From Tilletia caries (taxonomy: Eukaryota; Basidiomycota; Exobasidiomycetes; Tilletiales; Tilletiaceae), in the NCBI GenBank assembly GCA_032718865.1, contig JALUTQ010000033.1, forward strand, positions 310,001 through 374,000: a stretch of 64,000 bases of DNA. Reading direction: 5' to 3'. The notes beneath the pieces were generated by a model. It was not told the DNA's origin and did not search any database. It saw only the letters and a program-made list of their open reading frames with translations. The position numbers were made by a program, and so were the translations under genes. Shown here piece by piece: positions 54,437-64,000 of this stretch; positions within the stretch are counted from its first letter, which is position 1, and every line of letters begins with the position of its first letter.

Positions 54437-57400
54437 TCAATTCGAGTCCTTGACACCCTGCATCCCACCAAATCCAAAGACCGCCGTAACAACCCCAGCC
54501 TGCGTACGTTCCTCCTCCCTCTCCTCCTCCGCTTGTTGGAGTGATGCCGAGCCGTCCACAACCGCAAGACGATCCTCGAAATGCTGCAGCGAGCTCAGCG
54601 CCCCTGTCCTCGGCGACGATGGCGACGTGGCGGGCTGGCGTCCCGCTTCGGGGCCGACCGTCGAGGGCTGGTCGTCGTTCGTGGTGCGTGACGATGGGTT
54701 GAGAGGCGTTAACGCGATACCATCCGCATTCGCGTCCGGCACGAACTCGCCCTCCTCCTCCTCCTCCTCCTCCTTACTCGTCTCCCCGTCATCATCATCC
54801 TCCGCAGAGCCGTCATCCAGCGGCTGCACAAGCCCACGATGAGCGACCGGTCGGACCGGGCTCGGGTGGTGGTGCTGGTTGAGGTGGTAGAGCGCTGCGG
54901 ACGAGCTTGGGATGGGAGCCGACGTGCTTGTCCCTGCTGCGACGGCAGCCTCCAATTGAGAGACTGTGGTACTCCGAGCGATCCCGGCCCGCTCCCTTTG
55001 ACCCTCATCACCACTACTCTCTCCCCCATCATCTCCCCCAGCATCATCCTCATCACTACTACTCCCCTCCACCCTCCTCTTGCGTTCCAAATACTCCCTC
55101 TCCCGCTCCGCGAACGCAGCTCGCAGCCGGACCTCCACCTCGTCCGTCTTCGTCGTCTTCTTGCCGCCGAGGGCGATCAGCACGCCCGCGCCGATGCCGC
55201 AGAGGAAGCTGCAGGGGATTAGGGAGCCGGTCGTCCAGGCGGGGCGGTCTTGGTAGTGGGTTGCGAAGCCCCACATGACGCCCTGGTTGGAAAATTGGCA
55301 AGGGAAGGGGGAAAGTCAGTATAAAATCTAGTCGTGAAAGGAAAGATGACCTTCACGAAGTATAGTACGCACACAAAGCACTGTAAAACAAAAACAAAAC
55401 AAAACAAAAAGTAGAAGCATCATCAGCCAAAGCCATCCACCACCTGGAATCCAAAGGAAAGAACAAGAACTCACTACACTGAAACAGTGAATTCCCATCA
55501 TTCAAAATCGTAATCCAAAGCGCCGTCCGAATCGGGAACGCCCGATGCGTAGCCGTCTCATGCGGCCGATACCAGCTCGCCCCGTGTGCGAATTGCGTCT
55601 GCAACTCGTGCAGATGCTGGGCCTGGGATGGTGCGAGCACTTGGATGTCTTGTACTGCTTCGGCATCGGCCTCGGCGTCGGCTTCGGTTCGGGCTGAGTC
55701 GATGAAGTGGGTGTACCCATCCTCGTCCACACTCCCCCTCCCACCTGCACCAACAAGGCCCGACCGCCCATCATCCAACTCGCCCGACGAGCGTCGAACA
55801 TGACCCCCACCGCCACCGCCACCGTGAGCAGACAGCTTCCTCTCATGCAAATACAGCGGACTCGCAACCCTCCCCGACGCAGCCGACGCAGGCCGTTCCA
55901 AAAAGTGTCCCGTCGGTCCACCAGGCGTCGGATTCTCCACCGCTTCCCACGTAATGACCCCGCCCGGGTTCCGTCGTGGAGCAGCACTGTGCGCGGGTGA
56001 AGCGGTACCTGCGCGCGGGATGGGCGAGGCTGTGGAACTCCGGCCGGGGCCGAGGGGCGAGGATGTTCGGCCGAGCGGGGAACGTACGCGGGAGATGGGC
56101 GTCTTGGTGCGTGGAGGCGCGCCATCTGGATAATGATGATGATGATGAGGGTGAGGAACACCCTGGAGCGTCAACCCACGCGCAGCGGAGTTCGACTCCA
56201 GGATGGTCTGCAACGGCGTCCCGCTCCGTCCCAATGCTGTGGACTCGTTCGCCGCCGGAGTGGGCGGTTCGCTGGGCAGGTCACCCTCGCCGTACATCTT
56301 CCCATCGACGACTATGCGCGACTTCCGTTCCTCGAGCTCGGCGACCGACGCTTTGGCATCCGGCAGGTCATTCTTATCCTTCAACGGCGGCAGATGAGCT
56401 TTCACCCGCAAGGTCCTCGTGAGGTACTGATAATAGCAAATCCATCCCATCCTCCACGTATCCCTCGCCCTCCACGGAATGAGGCCGACACCGGTGATGG
56501 TGAACAGCGCATTAACAGCCTGCGAAAAGACTTCGACCCAGAAATCCTTGTTGTTCCCATGGTCGATCCAGCCGAGGAGGAAGATGACGAGCGCGGCGCC
56601 GGTGAAGACGACGAGGAAGCCGTAGATGCCGACGATGATGCCCTGCGGGGTCTTGAGGAAGGCCCAGAGGCCCTGGAGGACGCGACGGGCTTTGGCGGGC
56701 TTGCTGTTGTTGAGTAGAGTCTCGACGTGTGTGTCGAGTGGATCCTGGGGCGGGCGTTGGAGAGATTTGGCTTTGGCTCTGCGCTTTTTCTTGCGGGCGC
56801 GCTTCCCGGAGACAGATTGGCCTGGCGTGATCTTTGGAGTCGGGGCGCGTCCTTCCTCGAGAGCGGCGGGCTTGGTTTGTTGTTCCTGTTGAGCTGCGAC
56901 CGAGGGACGCTTGAAGAACGGCCTGCGGAGACTGTCGGTCCATGAGCGGGTGGTGGTATTGACAAGGGGCGCTCGATCTGAATCGAGCGAGAGCCGAGAG
57001 TCATCGTCGACGGAGACTTCGAGGGGGATGTCTACGATGGGCATGCGGTTGAAGAGGGTGGGTATGTAAGGGAACATGATGGAGTTTGCGACGTTCGTGA
57101 GTGCTGCGACGGTGGCCACACCTGGATCGACGACCTCGAGGGTGTCGACGACCTCCCAGTTGTGGTGCAGATCGTCGTCCTGGCCGCCATTATTGGGATT
57201 TGGATTGCGAGCGGCGAGGGTGCGAGTGGGCAGGGTGTTTTCAAGTCGTGCTCTTGTGCTCTCCAACTCGTTCTCCCTCTGGAGCCGTGCCTCGTCGTCG
57301 TCGTGGTGGTGGTCTTGGAGAGGGTGGAGCTGGTTGATCTTGTTGAGACGTGCCTGTGTGCGGATGGCCTCCTTCTTCTGTGCTGCTGCGCGGTGCCGTG

Positions 57401-57761
57401 CGGAGACGACGGCGACGACGGACCGGTGTGGTCGATGGGCTTGTGGTGTGTCTGTGTTGATGAGCTTGCGCTGTGCTGGTGGGTGTGGGTGCGAGTGTAT
57501 GCTGTGCGGACGGGGCGACGGCTGGATCTCCCCGTCGAGGATGCGGTGAGCGTGTGCGAGCTTGGCTTCGTGCTCTGCCTTGCGTCTGCGGTGCTCGAGA
57601 TGCTGGGCCGCTGCGTGGATCTGTGTGATGTGTGGTGGAGGCAGTGCTGGTGTAGTGCTCCTGTTCCGCTGCTGCTCATCCACGCCCTCGTCGCTGTTGA
57701 GGCGGAGAGCAGCGCGGAGCGGAGTGGGCGACACAATCCGCGAACTCATTCTCTCTCTCAT
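54437..57761 (-). CDS. DUF2985-family fungal membrane protein with an 8-nt microexon
   Basis: Exons in coding order 57761..55475, 55380..55373 and 55282..54437 encode 1,046 residues (1,042 if the second ATG, 57749, is used). The N-terminal half is disordered and charged. The DUF2985 core follows: GIIVGIYGFLVVFTGAALVI (helix 1), GWIDHGNNKDFWVEVFSQAV, NALFTITGVGLIPWRARDTW (helix 2) and a Tyr/Arg-rich cytosolic loop. A second part has GASWYRPHETATHRAFPIRT, ALWITILNDGNSLFQCMLCG (helix 3) and SLIPCSFLCGIGAGVLIALG (helix 4), then an acidic tail. The microexon supplies the codons joining FQC to GVMWGF. No other splice choice keeps the frame, and the resulting FQCMLCGVMWG has the length expected for this family (FQ-x-x-L-x-x-x-MWG). 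The biochemical function of DUF2985 proteins is unknown. Confidence 0.85.
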
Positions 57762-57800
57762 TCACTCACTCACTCACTCACTCACTCACTCACTCACTCT
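57762..57800. repeat. (TCAC)n microsatellite
   Basis: About nine and a half perfect TCAC units directly upstream of the DUF2985 start codon, continuing a CT-rich (minus-strand GA-rich) tract. Probably within its 5' UTR. Confidence 0.9.
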
Positions 57801-58209
57801 GGCGCTGTCGAGATGGGAGCCGTTCTCATCGAGTTTGGACCTCGCAGTCGCAAGTCGCAAGTCGCCAGCTCAAAATAAAGCAAGTTTCCGGGCCGTGAAA
57901 TGAGGCTAGCGGATGTGCTTATGTAAGCGTGCATTATCTTATCTTATCATCTACCCCCGAAGATGAGCGGCGGGAGCGGAGAATGGTTGTGCCGCTTCCC
58001 TCATGATGCTCGACTCCTCCTCTGCTCTAAGATCTAAGGAAGTAAGGTATATATAGCCAAGTGTCTTTCCTTCTCGCTGATCTCTTCTCTTCTCTTCCCT
58101 TCCTCCATCCTCTCCTCCCTGTCCCTGTCCCTCCCCCTCCTCCCTCCCTCCTCTTCCTCCTATCTCTGCTGATCGAATCTGTAACCCAGACATACATTAC
58201 TCCAGAAAG
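57801..58209. promoter_or_regulatory. Divergent promoter region, DUF2985 / allantoicase
   Basis: About 410 bp. A TATATATA-like element at about 58050-58057 and a long CT-rich leader (58085-58170) precede the allantoicase ATG at 58210. A GATA/TATC cluster (TTATCTTATCTTATCATC at 57934-57951) lies in between. GATA elements would fit nitrogen catabolite control of an allantoin gene (inference). Confidence 0.5.
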
Positions 58210-60328
58210 ATGAGCAACCCCTCCTCCTTCCAGCTCGAGCCCATCTCCCTCACCGAGGCACCCACCCGCCTCTACGCCCAGTCCTCCGAAGTCTCCTCCG
58301 CAGCACTCGGCGCACACATCCTCTCCACCTCAGACGAGTGGTTCGCTCCCGCCTCCGACCTACTCAAAGTAGGCCCCGCCCCGTCCCTCAAGGGCACCTT
58401 CGGCCCCAAGGGCGCCCTCTTCGACGGATGGGAGACCAGGAGACATAACCCCTTGCCCCAGAAGTACGACTGGGTCATCCTTCGTCTCGGGCCCACACCC
58501 GGCGCACATCTTACCGGCCTGGACCTCGATACTGCCAACTTCAACGGGAACGAGGCCCCCGAGGTGGAAGTACACGCCCTCCGCGTCGACCCGGCTGAAG
58601 AAGTCGACGGACCGACCTTCGCCCTTGCCGAGCACGACCCACGCTGGACGGTACTCCTACCCCGGACGCCCTGTGGACCCTCCCAGCAACATCTCTACGC
58701 ATCCACTGCACCGACCGAGCAGGCGTACACGCACATCAAGCTCCTCATGGTCCCCGACGGCGGCATCGCCCGTTTCCGCGTCTACGGCACCATCCCACCC
58801 CCACCGCCCTCCCTCGGCATCGGCGAGCTCATCCCGACCCCGGGAGGAGAAAACCATCTGAACACCCTCGACCTCGCCCACGTCCTCAACGGCGGACGCG
58901 TCATCTTCACCTCCGACCAGCACTTCGGCGTAGGCTCCAACCTCATCTTGCCTGGCCGGGGTAAGGACATGGGTGATGGATGGGAGACGAAACGGTCCCG
59001 ACACCCGGAACATAAGGATTGGGTCATCATCCGACTCGCTCAGCGCGCCTATCTGACCTCGGCCGAGATCGATACGATCCACTTCCTTGGCAACTTCCCG
59101 GATTCTGTCGAACTGCACGCCCTCGATCTCTCCCCTTCTTCAGTCACACTGGACATGGCCAAGTTGGCTGACAGCGATGAACGCGTCGCGGGCTGGACAT
59201 CCATCTTGCCACCTTCCAAAGTCGGACCGGGAAAGCAGCACGTGTTCGATCTCCAATCAGCACACACCCCACACGCCGCAACTCACGTACGCGTCACAAT
59301 GCACCCTGTAAGTTGTCCCCCCTAGTGAATCAATTGAGCATCAAAAAAACCGTCACCCGCCTGACAACCTTCTTCCTTACCCATAATCGAAGGACGGCGG
59401 CATCAAACGCGTCAGGCTCGTCGGTCGACGCGCAAACGAAGTCGACGCGTTCCTCTCCACCTCCACCTCCCCCTCCAAAACACAACAACTACCACCCGCC
59501 CCGCTCCCCAGCCCAGCCCAATCCTCCTCCTTCGCACCCACAGGACTCTACCCACTACCCACCTCCTACCCCGTCACAGGCTCGAGCATCTTCGACAGTG
59601 AGCTTCGCGACCTCCTTCTTTCCACTTCTGATTCGTCCCCGGATCATCATGGTGCGACGATTGCTGAAGCGCGTTCTTTGGAACATGATCCCAGTGTCCG
59701 AGTTCCTCCCCAGCTCTGTACAGCCGGACGGATCCGTATCCCAATCGAGCCTCTAACGCGCGAAGCGTACGCCCCTTACGGCTCCCTCATCGACGGGCCC
59801 CTCCCCTCCTCCTCTTCAGAAAACATCAAAAGCAAAACAGTAAACCAAGGCACGGCCTCCAAATACCTCTCCCTCTCCCCCTTCCTCTCCACCTACCCGA
59901 CCCACGCATCAGCAAGCGCGCAGATCCACGTCTTTCGCTGTGCGCCTCGGTTCTCCCTTCCTTCCCAACAGGAGCAGGGGGAAGGGTTTGAAGTGAAGGT
60001 ACTCGAACGACACAGGTTCACCACGCAGGTCTTCGTACCCCTGACAAGCAACCCACGCACCCAACAGGGCTACCTCGTCATCGTCGCCCTCCCCTCCCCA
60101 GACGAAGGACCAGCAGACCTGTCAACGCTCCGCGCCTTCCTCGCCTCGTCCACACAGGCCATCTCGTACCACCCGGGCGTATGGCACCATCCCATGGTAG
60201 CCCTGGGCACGGCACATACGGACTTTGCGTGCTTTGTGCATGAGTCTGCGGTGGAGCCGGGCTTGGACTGCGATGAGATCTTCTATGGGGAGGAGGACGA
60301 AGGGCGGCGGCCGCTCGTCGTTTTGTGA
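58210..60328 (+). CDS. Bifunctional allantoicase - ureidoglycolate lyase fusion
   Basis: Exons 58210..59307 and 59393..60328 encode 677 residues. Residues 1 to about 390 are allantoicase: two repeats of the discoidin-like fold, each marked by GALFDGWETRRH / MGDGWETKRSRHP, YDWVILRLG / KDWVIIRLA and LDLDTANFNGNEAPE / EIDTIHFLGNFPD. After a Pro/Ser-rich segment with TGLYPLPTSYPVTGSSIFD, the same exon and frame runs on into a ureidoglycolate lyase domain (about 470-677): IPIEPLTREAYAPYGSLIDG, HVFRC, VLERHRFTTQVFVPL, YLVIVALPS, YHPGVWHHPMVALG and DFACFVHE. Together these convert allantoate to ureidoglycolate plus urea, then ureidoglycolate to glyoxylate plus urea, the last steps of purine nitrogen salvage (DAL2 and DAL3 in budding yeast, where they are separate genes). 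No stop, and no start with promoter space, separates the halves. Confidence 0.92.
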
Positions 60329-60791
60329 ACACTGTCCAACCTTGCTCAATTTCACCTTCTTCTACATAATCTGCCCCTCTTGCTTAAAGCATATCTCAAC
60401 ACACGCGTTCGGCCTCCTCGTCGAAGGACAACAAGAAGAGGAGAGACCCTTGCGCGCGACTTTCATTTCGTGTGAGACGTCAAAAAGAATCATGAGAGAC
60501 AGAAAAGAGACAGAACCAGAAACAAACAGGAAAAAGAGGAGCGGAGGCGGGTCTACGTAAAATGGGGATGGAGGTCGTGGGGAGGAGGGGAGGGGACATT
60601 TAAAGCGACTTTATGCGAGAGAAAGAGCGAGGAAACAGAGCGGGAAGGGCCGGGCGATTGATATTTCTTTCTTTCTTTGTTCATTCTTGAGGAAGCTTTG
60701 CGAAGGCCGTGAACGGGGATGAGGGCCTGTGCCGTACGTTCGGGTGACGAGCGGGAGGGAGAAAAGGGAGAGGCAGCGCGTTCCCTCCCTC
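60329..60791. other. Intergenic, convergent 3' flanks
   Basis: Between the fusion gene and the 3' end of ZWF1. Purine-rich on the plus strand; no gene or structured element recognised. Confidence 0.55.
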
Positions 60792-62968
60792 TCACATCTT
60801 CCCGGAAACCTTCTTGACGTCCGTCTTCGGCCATTGGTACGCGTCCACTTGTCTTCATCGGACAAACGACAAAACCAAAAAAAAAAGCCGTCAGTAAAAT
60901 CAACTCTTCGTCAATCGCGTGACGCCCGCCGCCTCCTCCTCCTCTAACCATCTCCATCCTAAACAGCCTCTCAATCCAAAAGGCGGCGAAGAGAAAAAAA
61001 AAACTCACCTCCGCTTATATCCAAACCGCGCAATGAAATCCTCCAACTTCTCCGGCCCCCGCGAGCCATACGCATACGGCTCCGGCTCAATCTCCCCCTT
61101 ATCAATCGCATGCAAAATCCCATCAAAGATCTTCCAACTCTGGAAAAGCTCATCGATCCGGACAAAGTTCGAATGATCGCCCTGGAGCGCGTCCAGGATG
61201 AGAGCCTCGTACGCCTCGGGGATACGCGCGTCCGAGAAGCGCTCCTTGTAGGTCAGGTCGAGCTCCGCGGGTAGCGGGTCGAAGGACAGGCCGGGCGTCT
61301 TCGCGTTCACTTTTACGTAGACGGCTTCGTTCGGTTGGATCCGGATCACGAGCTCGTTCCGCGCAATGTCGGAGAAGATGCCCGCGGTGACGTCCTTGTA
61401 CTGTACGCGGATTTCCACCTTGGCCTCGTCCAGCGCTGGGATTTTTTTCAGGACGCGTTTCGATGAATGGCAGGGGGGGCAAGAAAGTCAGCTTTTTTTT
61501 CTTCTGCCTTCTTCGGAATGGATGGATGGTAATCACGCGTCCCAAAAGGCGCGCACGGACTCACCCTTACCAGCCTTAAGAATAAAAGGCACACCCTCCC
61601 ATCGAGGACTGTTAACCCACAACGTCAACGCAGCAAAGGTAGGACAGTTACTGTCCTTGGGCACGCTCTCGTCATCCTTGTATCCCGGCTTCTGGCCGTC
61701 CTCCGACTTGGTATATTGACCGAGCAGGACGTCCTCCTTCTTGATGGGGGGCACGAAGCGGAGGACTTTCACCTTCTCGTCTCGGATGTCTTCGGAGGAG
61801 AAGGAGACGGGTCGCTCCATGCAGAGCAGGGAGAGGACCTGGGAAAGATCTGTTTGGGATGGGCACGCGTGAGATTCAGTAAAGAGGGACGATTCGCGGT
61901 ATCAGCTTCTCCGCCGCCACTCAGACGTGTTGATTTCACGTCGACGGAAGGAGTTGAATAGACTCACGGTTCTGCTGAATGTCACGGATGATACCGAACT
62001 CGTCGAAGTAGCCACCGCGCCCCTCGGTGCCGAAAGGCTCCTTGAAGGTGATCTGAACATTGTCGACGAGGTTCTTGTTGAGACCAGCCTCGATGACGGG
62101 GTTTCCGAACCGCATGATCAGGAGGTTCTTGACCATCTCCTTGCCGAGGTAGTGGTCGATACCTGCATATGTTCGTCGAGGTCAGCACGTCAACGAACTT
62201 ATCTCCGCTCGTGTACAGAGAGAAAAAACATCAAATACGCACGGAAAGTCTCGTGCTCCTCCCAGATCTCCTTGAGCTTGCCCATCATCTCCTGCGAGCT
62301 CTTGAGATCCTTGCCGAACGGCTTCTCGATGATGATCCGATTTACGCCGTCCTTGGAGTAGCAGTTGTCCTTGAGGCCCTTCGCGACCGTGGCGAACTGG
62401 GAAGGCGGCAAGGCCATGTAGAAGAGCCGGTTCGCCTTGGAGCCCGTGCGCGACTTCTCGATCTTCTCCATCTTCTCGGTGAGCTTTTGGTACTCCTTGT
62501 CGTCGTCGTACGCGCCGGGCTGGTAGGAGCACAGGTTGAGGAAGTCGTCGAGGAGCTTCTTTCCTTCATCGGAGTCGGCGCCCTTCATGAAGCCCCGGAG
62601 CTTCTCGTGGAAGTCCTTGTCCTCCATCTTTGTACGCGCATATCCGATGATGCTTGTCTGCTTGGGCAGCAGATCGAGGCGGAAGAGGTTGAAGAGGGCT
62701 GGGTATGTCTGTGAAAGGGAAGGGGAACCGAAGCGCGTTGAGGAGTGTCAGTGATCACGTTGGGAGAATGAACGCGCGTGTTGGCTTGACTGGGAGCTGA
62801 CCTTCTTCTTTGCCAAGTCTCCGGACGCGCCGAGAACTGGACGAGGGAGAGCGAGGAGGATGTACGATGAGCTGCTGACTGCTAAGGATAAGGTGGACGA
62901 AACAGAAGAAACTCACCGACGATGACGGTCTCGTCTGAGAGGGACTCTTGCTGGGAAGAGCCTGACAT
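60792..62968 (-). CDS. ZWF1: Glucose-6-phosphate 1-dehydrogenase
   Basis: Seven exons in coding order: 62968..62917, 62836..62802, 62708..62243, 62162..61968, 61849..61565, 61435..61009 and 60852..60792, giving 506 residues (1,521 nt), matching the family length. It catalyses the first, NADPH-yielding step of the oxidative pentose phosphate pathway in the cytosol. Visible motifs are the NADP-binding [28 protein letters not shown], the active-site RIDHYLGKE (185-193), [43 protein letters not shown] and [17 protein letters not shown]. The last intron ends GATGAAG|ACAAG, an AAG acceptor after a long T tract, and gives the conserved YQWP near the C-terminus. ATG 62968 ([17 protein letters not shown]) matches other G6PDs. 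An in-frame ATG at 63154 would add 62 residues. Confidence 0.95.
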
Positions 62969-64000
62969 GATGGTTCGAGCTAGTGGTTCAGGGCTTGATT
63001 TTGATGTTGGTGCTGACGGTTGCTTCTGTTCTGCCTGCTGCTGCTGCTGTTGAGGTGGCCGTGATGATGACGATGACGCCGAGGACGGTGGTGGGTTGTT
63101 GATCATATCGGCAGAGTTGCGTGAGGGAAAGCAGGAGGATGGCGAGACACCCATTCGTTGAGAGATGGGGAGAGGGGGATATGTAAGGAGAGAGAGGGAG
63201 GGGAGGGAGCGTCAATCAGTCAGCAATCAGCAATCAGGAGTCCTTGTCTTGCGTATAGTTGGAGAAAGGGAAAGGGGAGGAGAAAGGGGACGGCCCTCAA
63301 GCGACACGGAGTTACGGGCAGATGGATATATGAGATGCGTGGGACAGCGTGTGAAGCAGCATGACTCGGAGGAGATCATCGCCCGAGCTAGACTCCCATC
63401 AGGACTCAGGAGAGAACACGTTCCTGGCGGCGAGCGCTGAGCGCTGAGCGCTGAGCTGAGGCAGCACTCATCCAAACTGGCAGCGCGCACCGCCAAACAC
63501 ACATTCGGGAGCCACGCAGCTGCTCGACAGCGAGGGGGCAGACAGTCGCGCACTCACCTTGACCTTTTATTTGTCTCTGCAGTTGCTGATGGTCTTCCGC
63601 AGGATGCAAGTGACCCGCAGCGATGATCTCCTTCGACCATTATCCATGCACGAACCACTTTCAGTGAACACATCCTCACACAAGCATCATCATCCCGCAG
63701 GCATCACACATCAGGTCAGGCCTCCAGGCTCCAGCGCTCCAGGCTTCAGGATCAGCCACTTCCATAGGGCCACGTCTTCCCCCTTCGCTGCGATCGCGAC
63801 CCATCGCTTTGGCCACCCTTCACCATAAATCGAATCGATGACGACCCCAACGAAGACGGAGTACGGAGCGTTCCGAAAACCCGAAAACAACGGCCTCAAG
63901 AAAAATCCACAGTGTGTGGGCCGTGCAGATCTGTCGGTTCACATGGCACGCTCGTAAGGGGATATGGACTGCATATATCAATGCGGAATGCCCAGCCCAA
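62969..64000. promoter_or_regulatory. ZWF1 upstream region
   Basis: The first 186 bp are open in frame with ZWF1 (polyQ, Ser/Pro-rich; probably leader). Farther up are three direct copies of GAGCGCT (63438-63458). No further gene to the window end. Confidence 0.45.

Overview
The window is nuclear DNA of a basidiomycete fungus. Nearly every protein gene is split by short introns of about 55-110 bp with GTGAGT or GTACGT donors. The protein families are fungal: a CBM18-GH16 Crh transglycosylase, a DUF2985 membrane protein, a PDR16-type Sec14 protein, an Ecl1-type zinc protein, and MLH3. GC content is high outside a few AT-rich intergenic islands. I lean to Ustilaginomycotina or Pucciniomycotina, but the sequence alone does not settle the lineage. 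I saw no rRNA, tRNA, transposon, CRISPR array or viral insertion.

Layout from left to right. 1-3151 (+): a 5'-truncated gene that joins a DHA2-type MFS transporter in frame to a molybdenum-cofactor-sulfurase-like (class V aminotransferase) domain. 3604-4652 (-): Elongator subunit ELP6. 5007-5952 (-): the C-terminal half only of proteasome subunit RPN3. It is divergent from 6335-7238 (+), an SGT1 with CS and SGS domains but no TPR. 7461-9658 (-): the mitochondrial methyltransferase NDUFAF7. 10662-17900 (+): a 2,377-residue coiled-coil protein. 18873-21102 (-): a Baeyer-Villiger/flavin monooxygenase. 22144-26293 (-): an unidentified multi-pass membrane protein.

An AT-rich gene-poor island (26294-28318) precedes the right half. 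28319-31031 (-): Sec14/PDR16-like lipid transfer protein with polyQ and a long Ala/Ser/Thr tail. 31715-33730 (-): AAAP amino-acid transporter. 35449-41394 (-): a 1,981-residue disordered protein with an Ecl1-type zinc motif split by a large insertion. 44028-46206 (-): GMC oxidoreductase. 47250-50644 (+): MLH3. 51448-53793 (+): Crh-type cell-wall enzyme. 54437-57761 (-): DUF2985 membrane protein containing an 8-nt microexon. 58210-60328 (+): allantoicase fused to ureidoglycolate lyase. 60792-62968 (-): glucose-6-phosphate dehydrogenase.

The genes do not form an obvious single pathway cluster. The main novelties are the MFS-cysteine desulfurase fusion, the allantoicase-ureidoglycolate lyase fusion, the metal-ligand-rich Ecl1-like giant, the microexons of 8 and 17 nt, the half-length RPN3, and an MLH3 whose ATPase motif lacks the usual catalytic glutamate. 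Exon boundaries were worked out by hand from splice signals, frame and family conservation. All exon sets given as complete were checked to sum to whole codons, except where noted.
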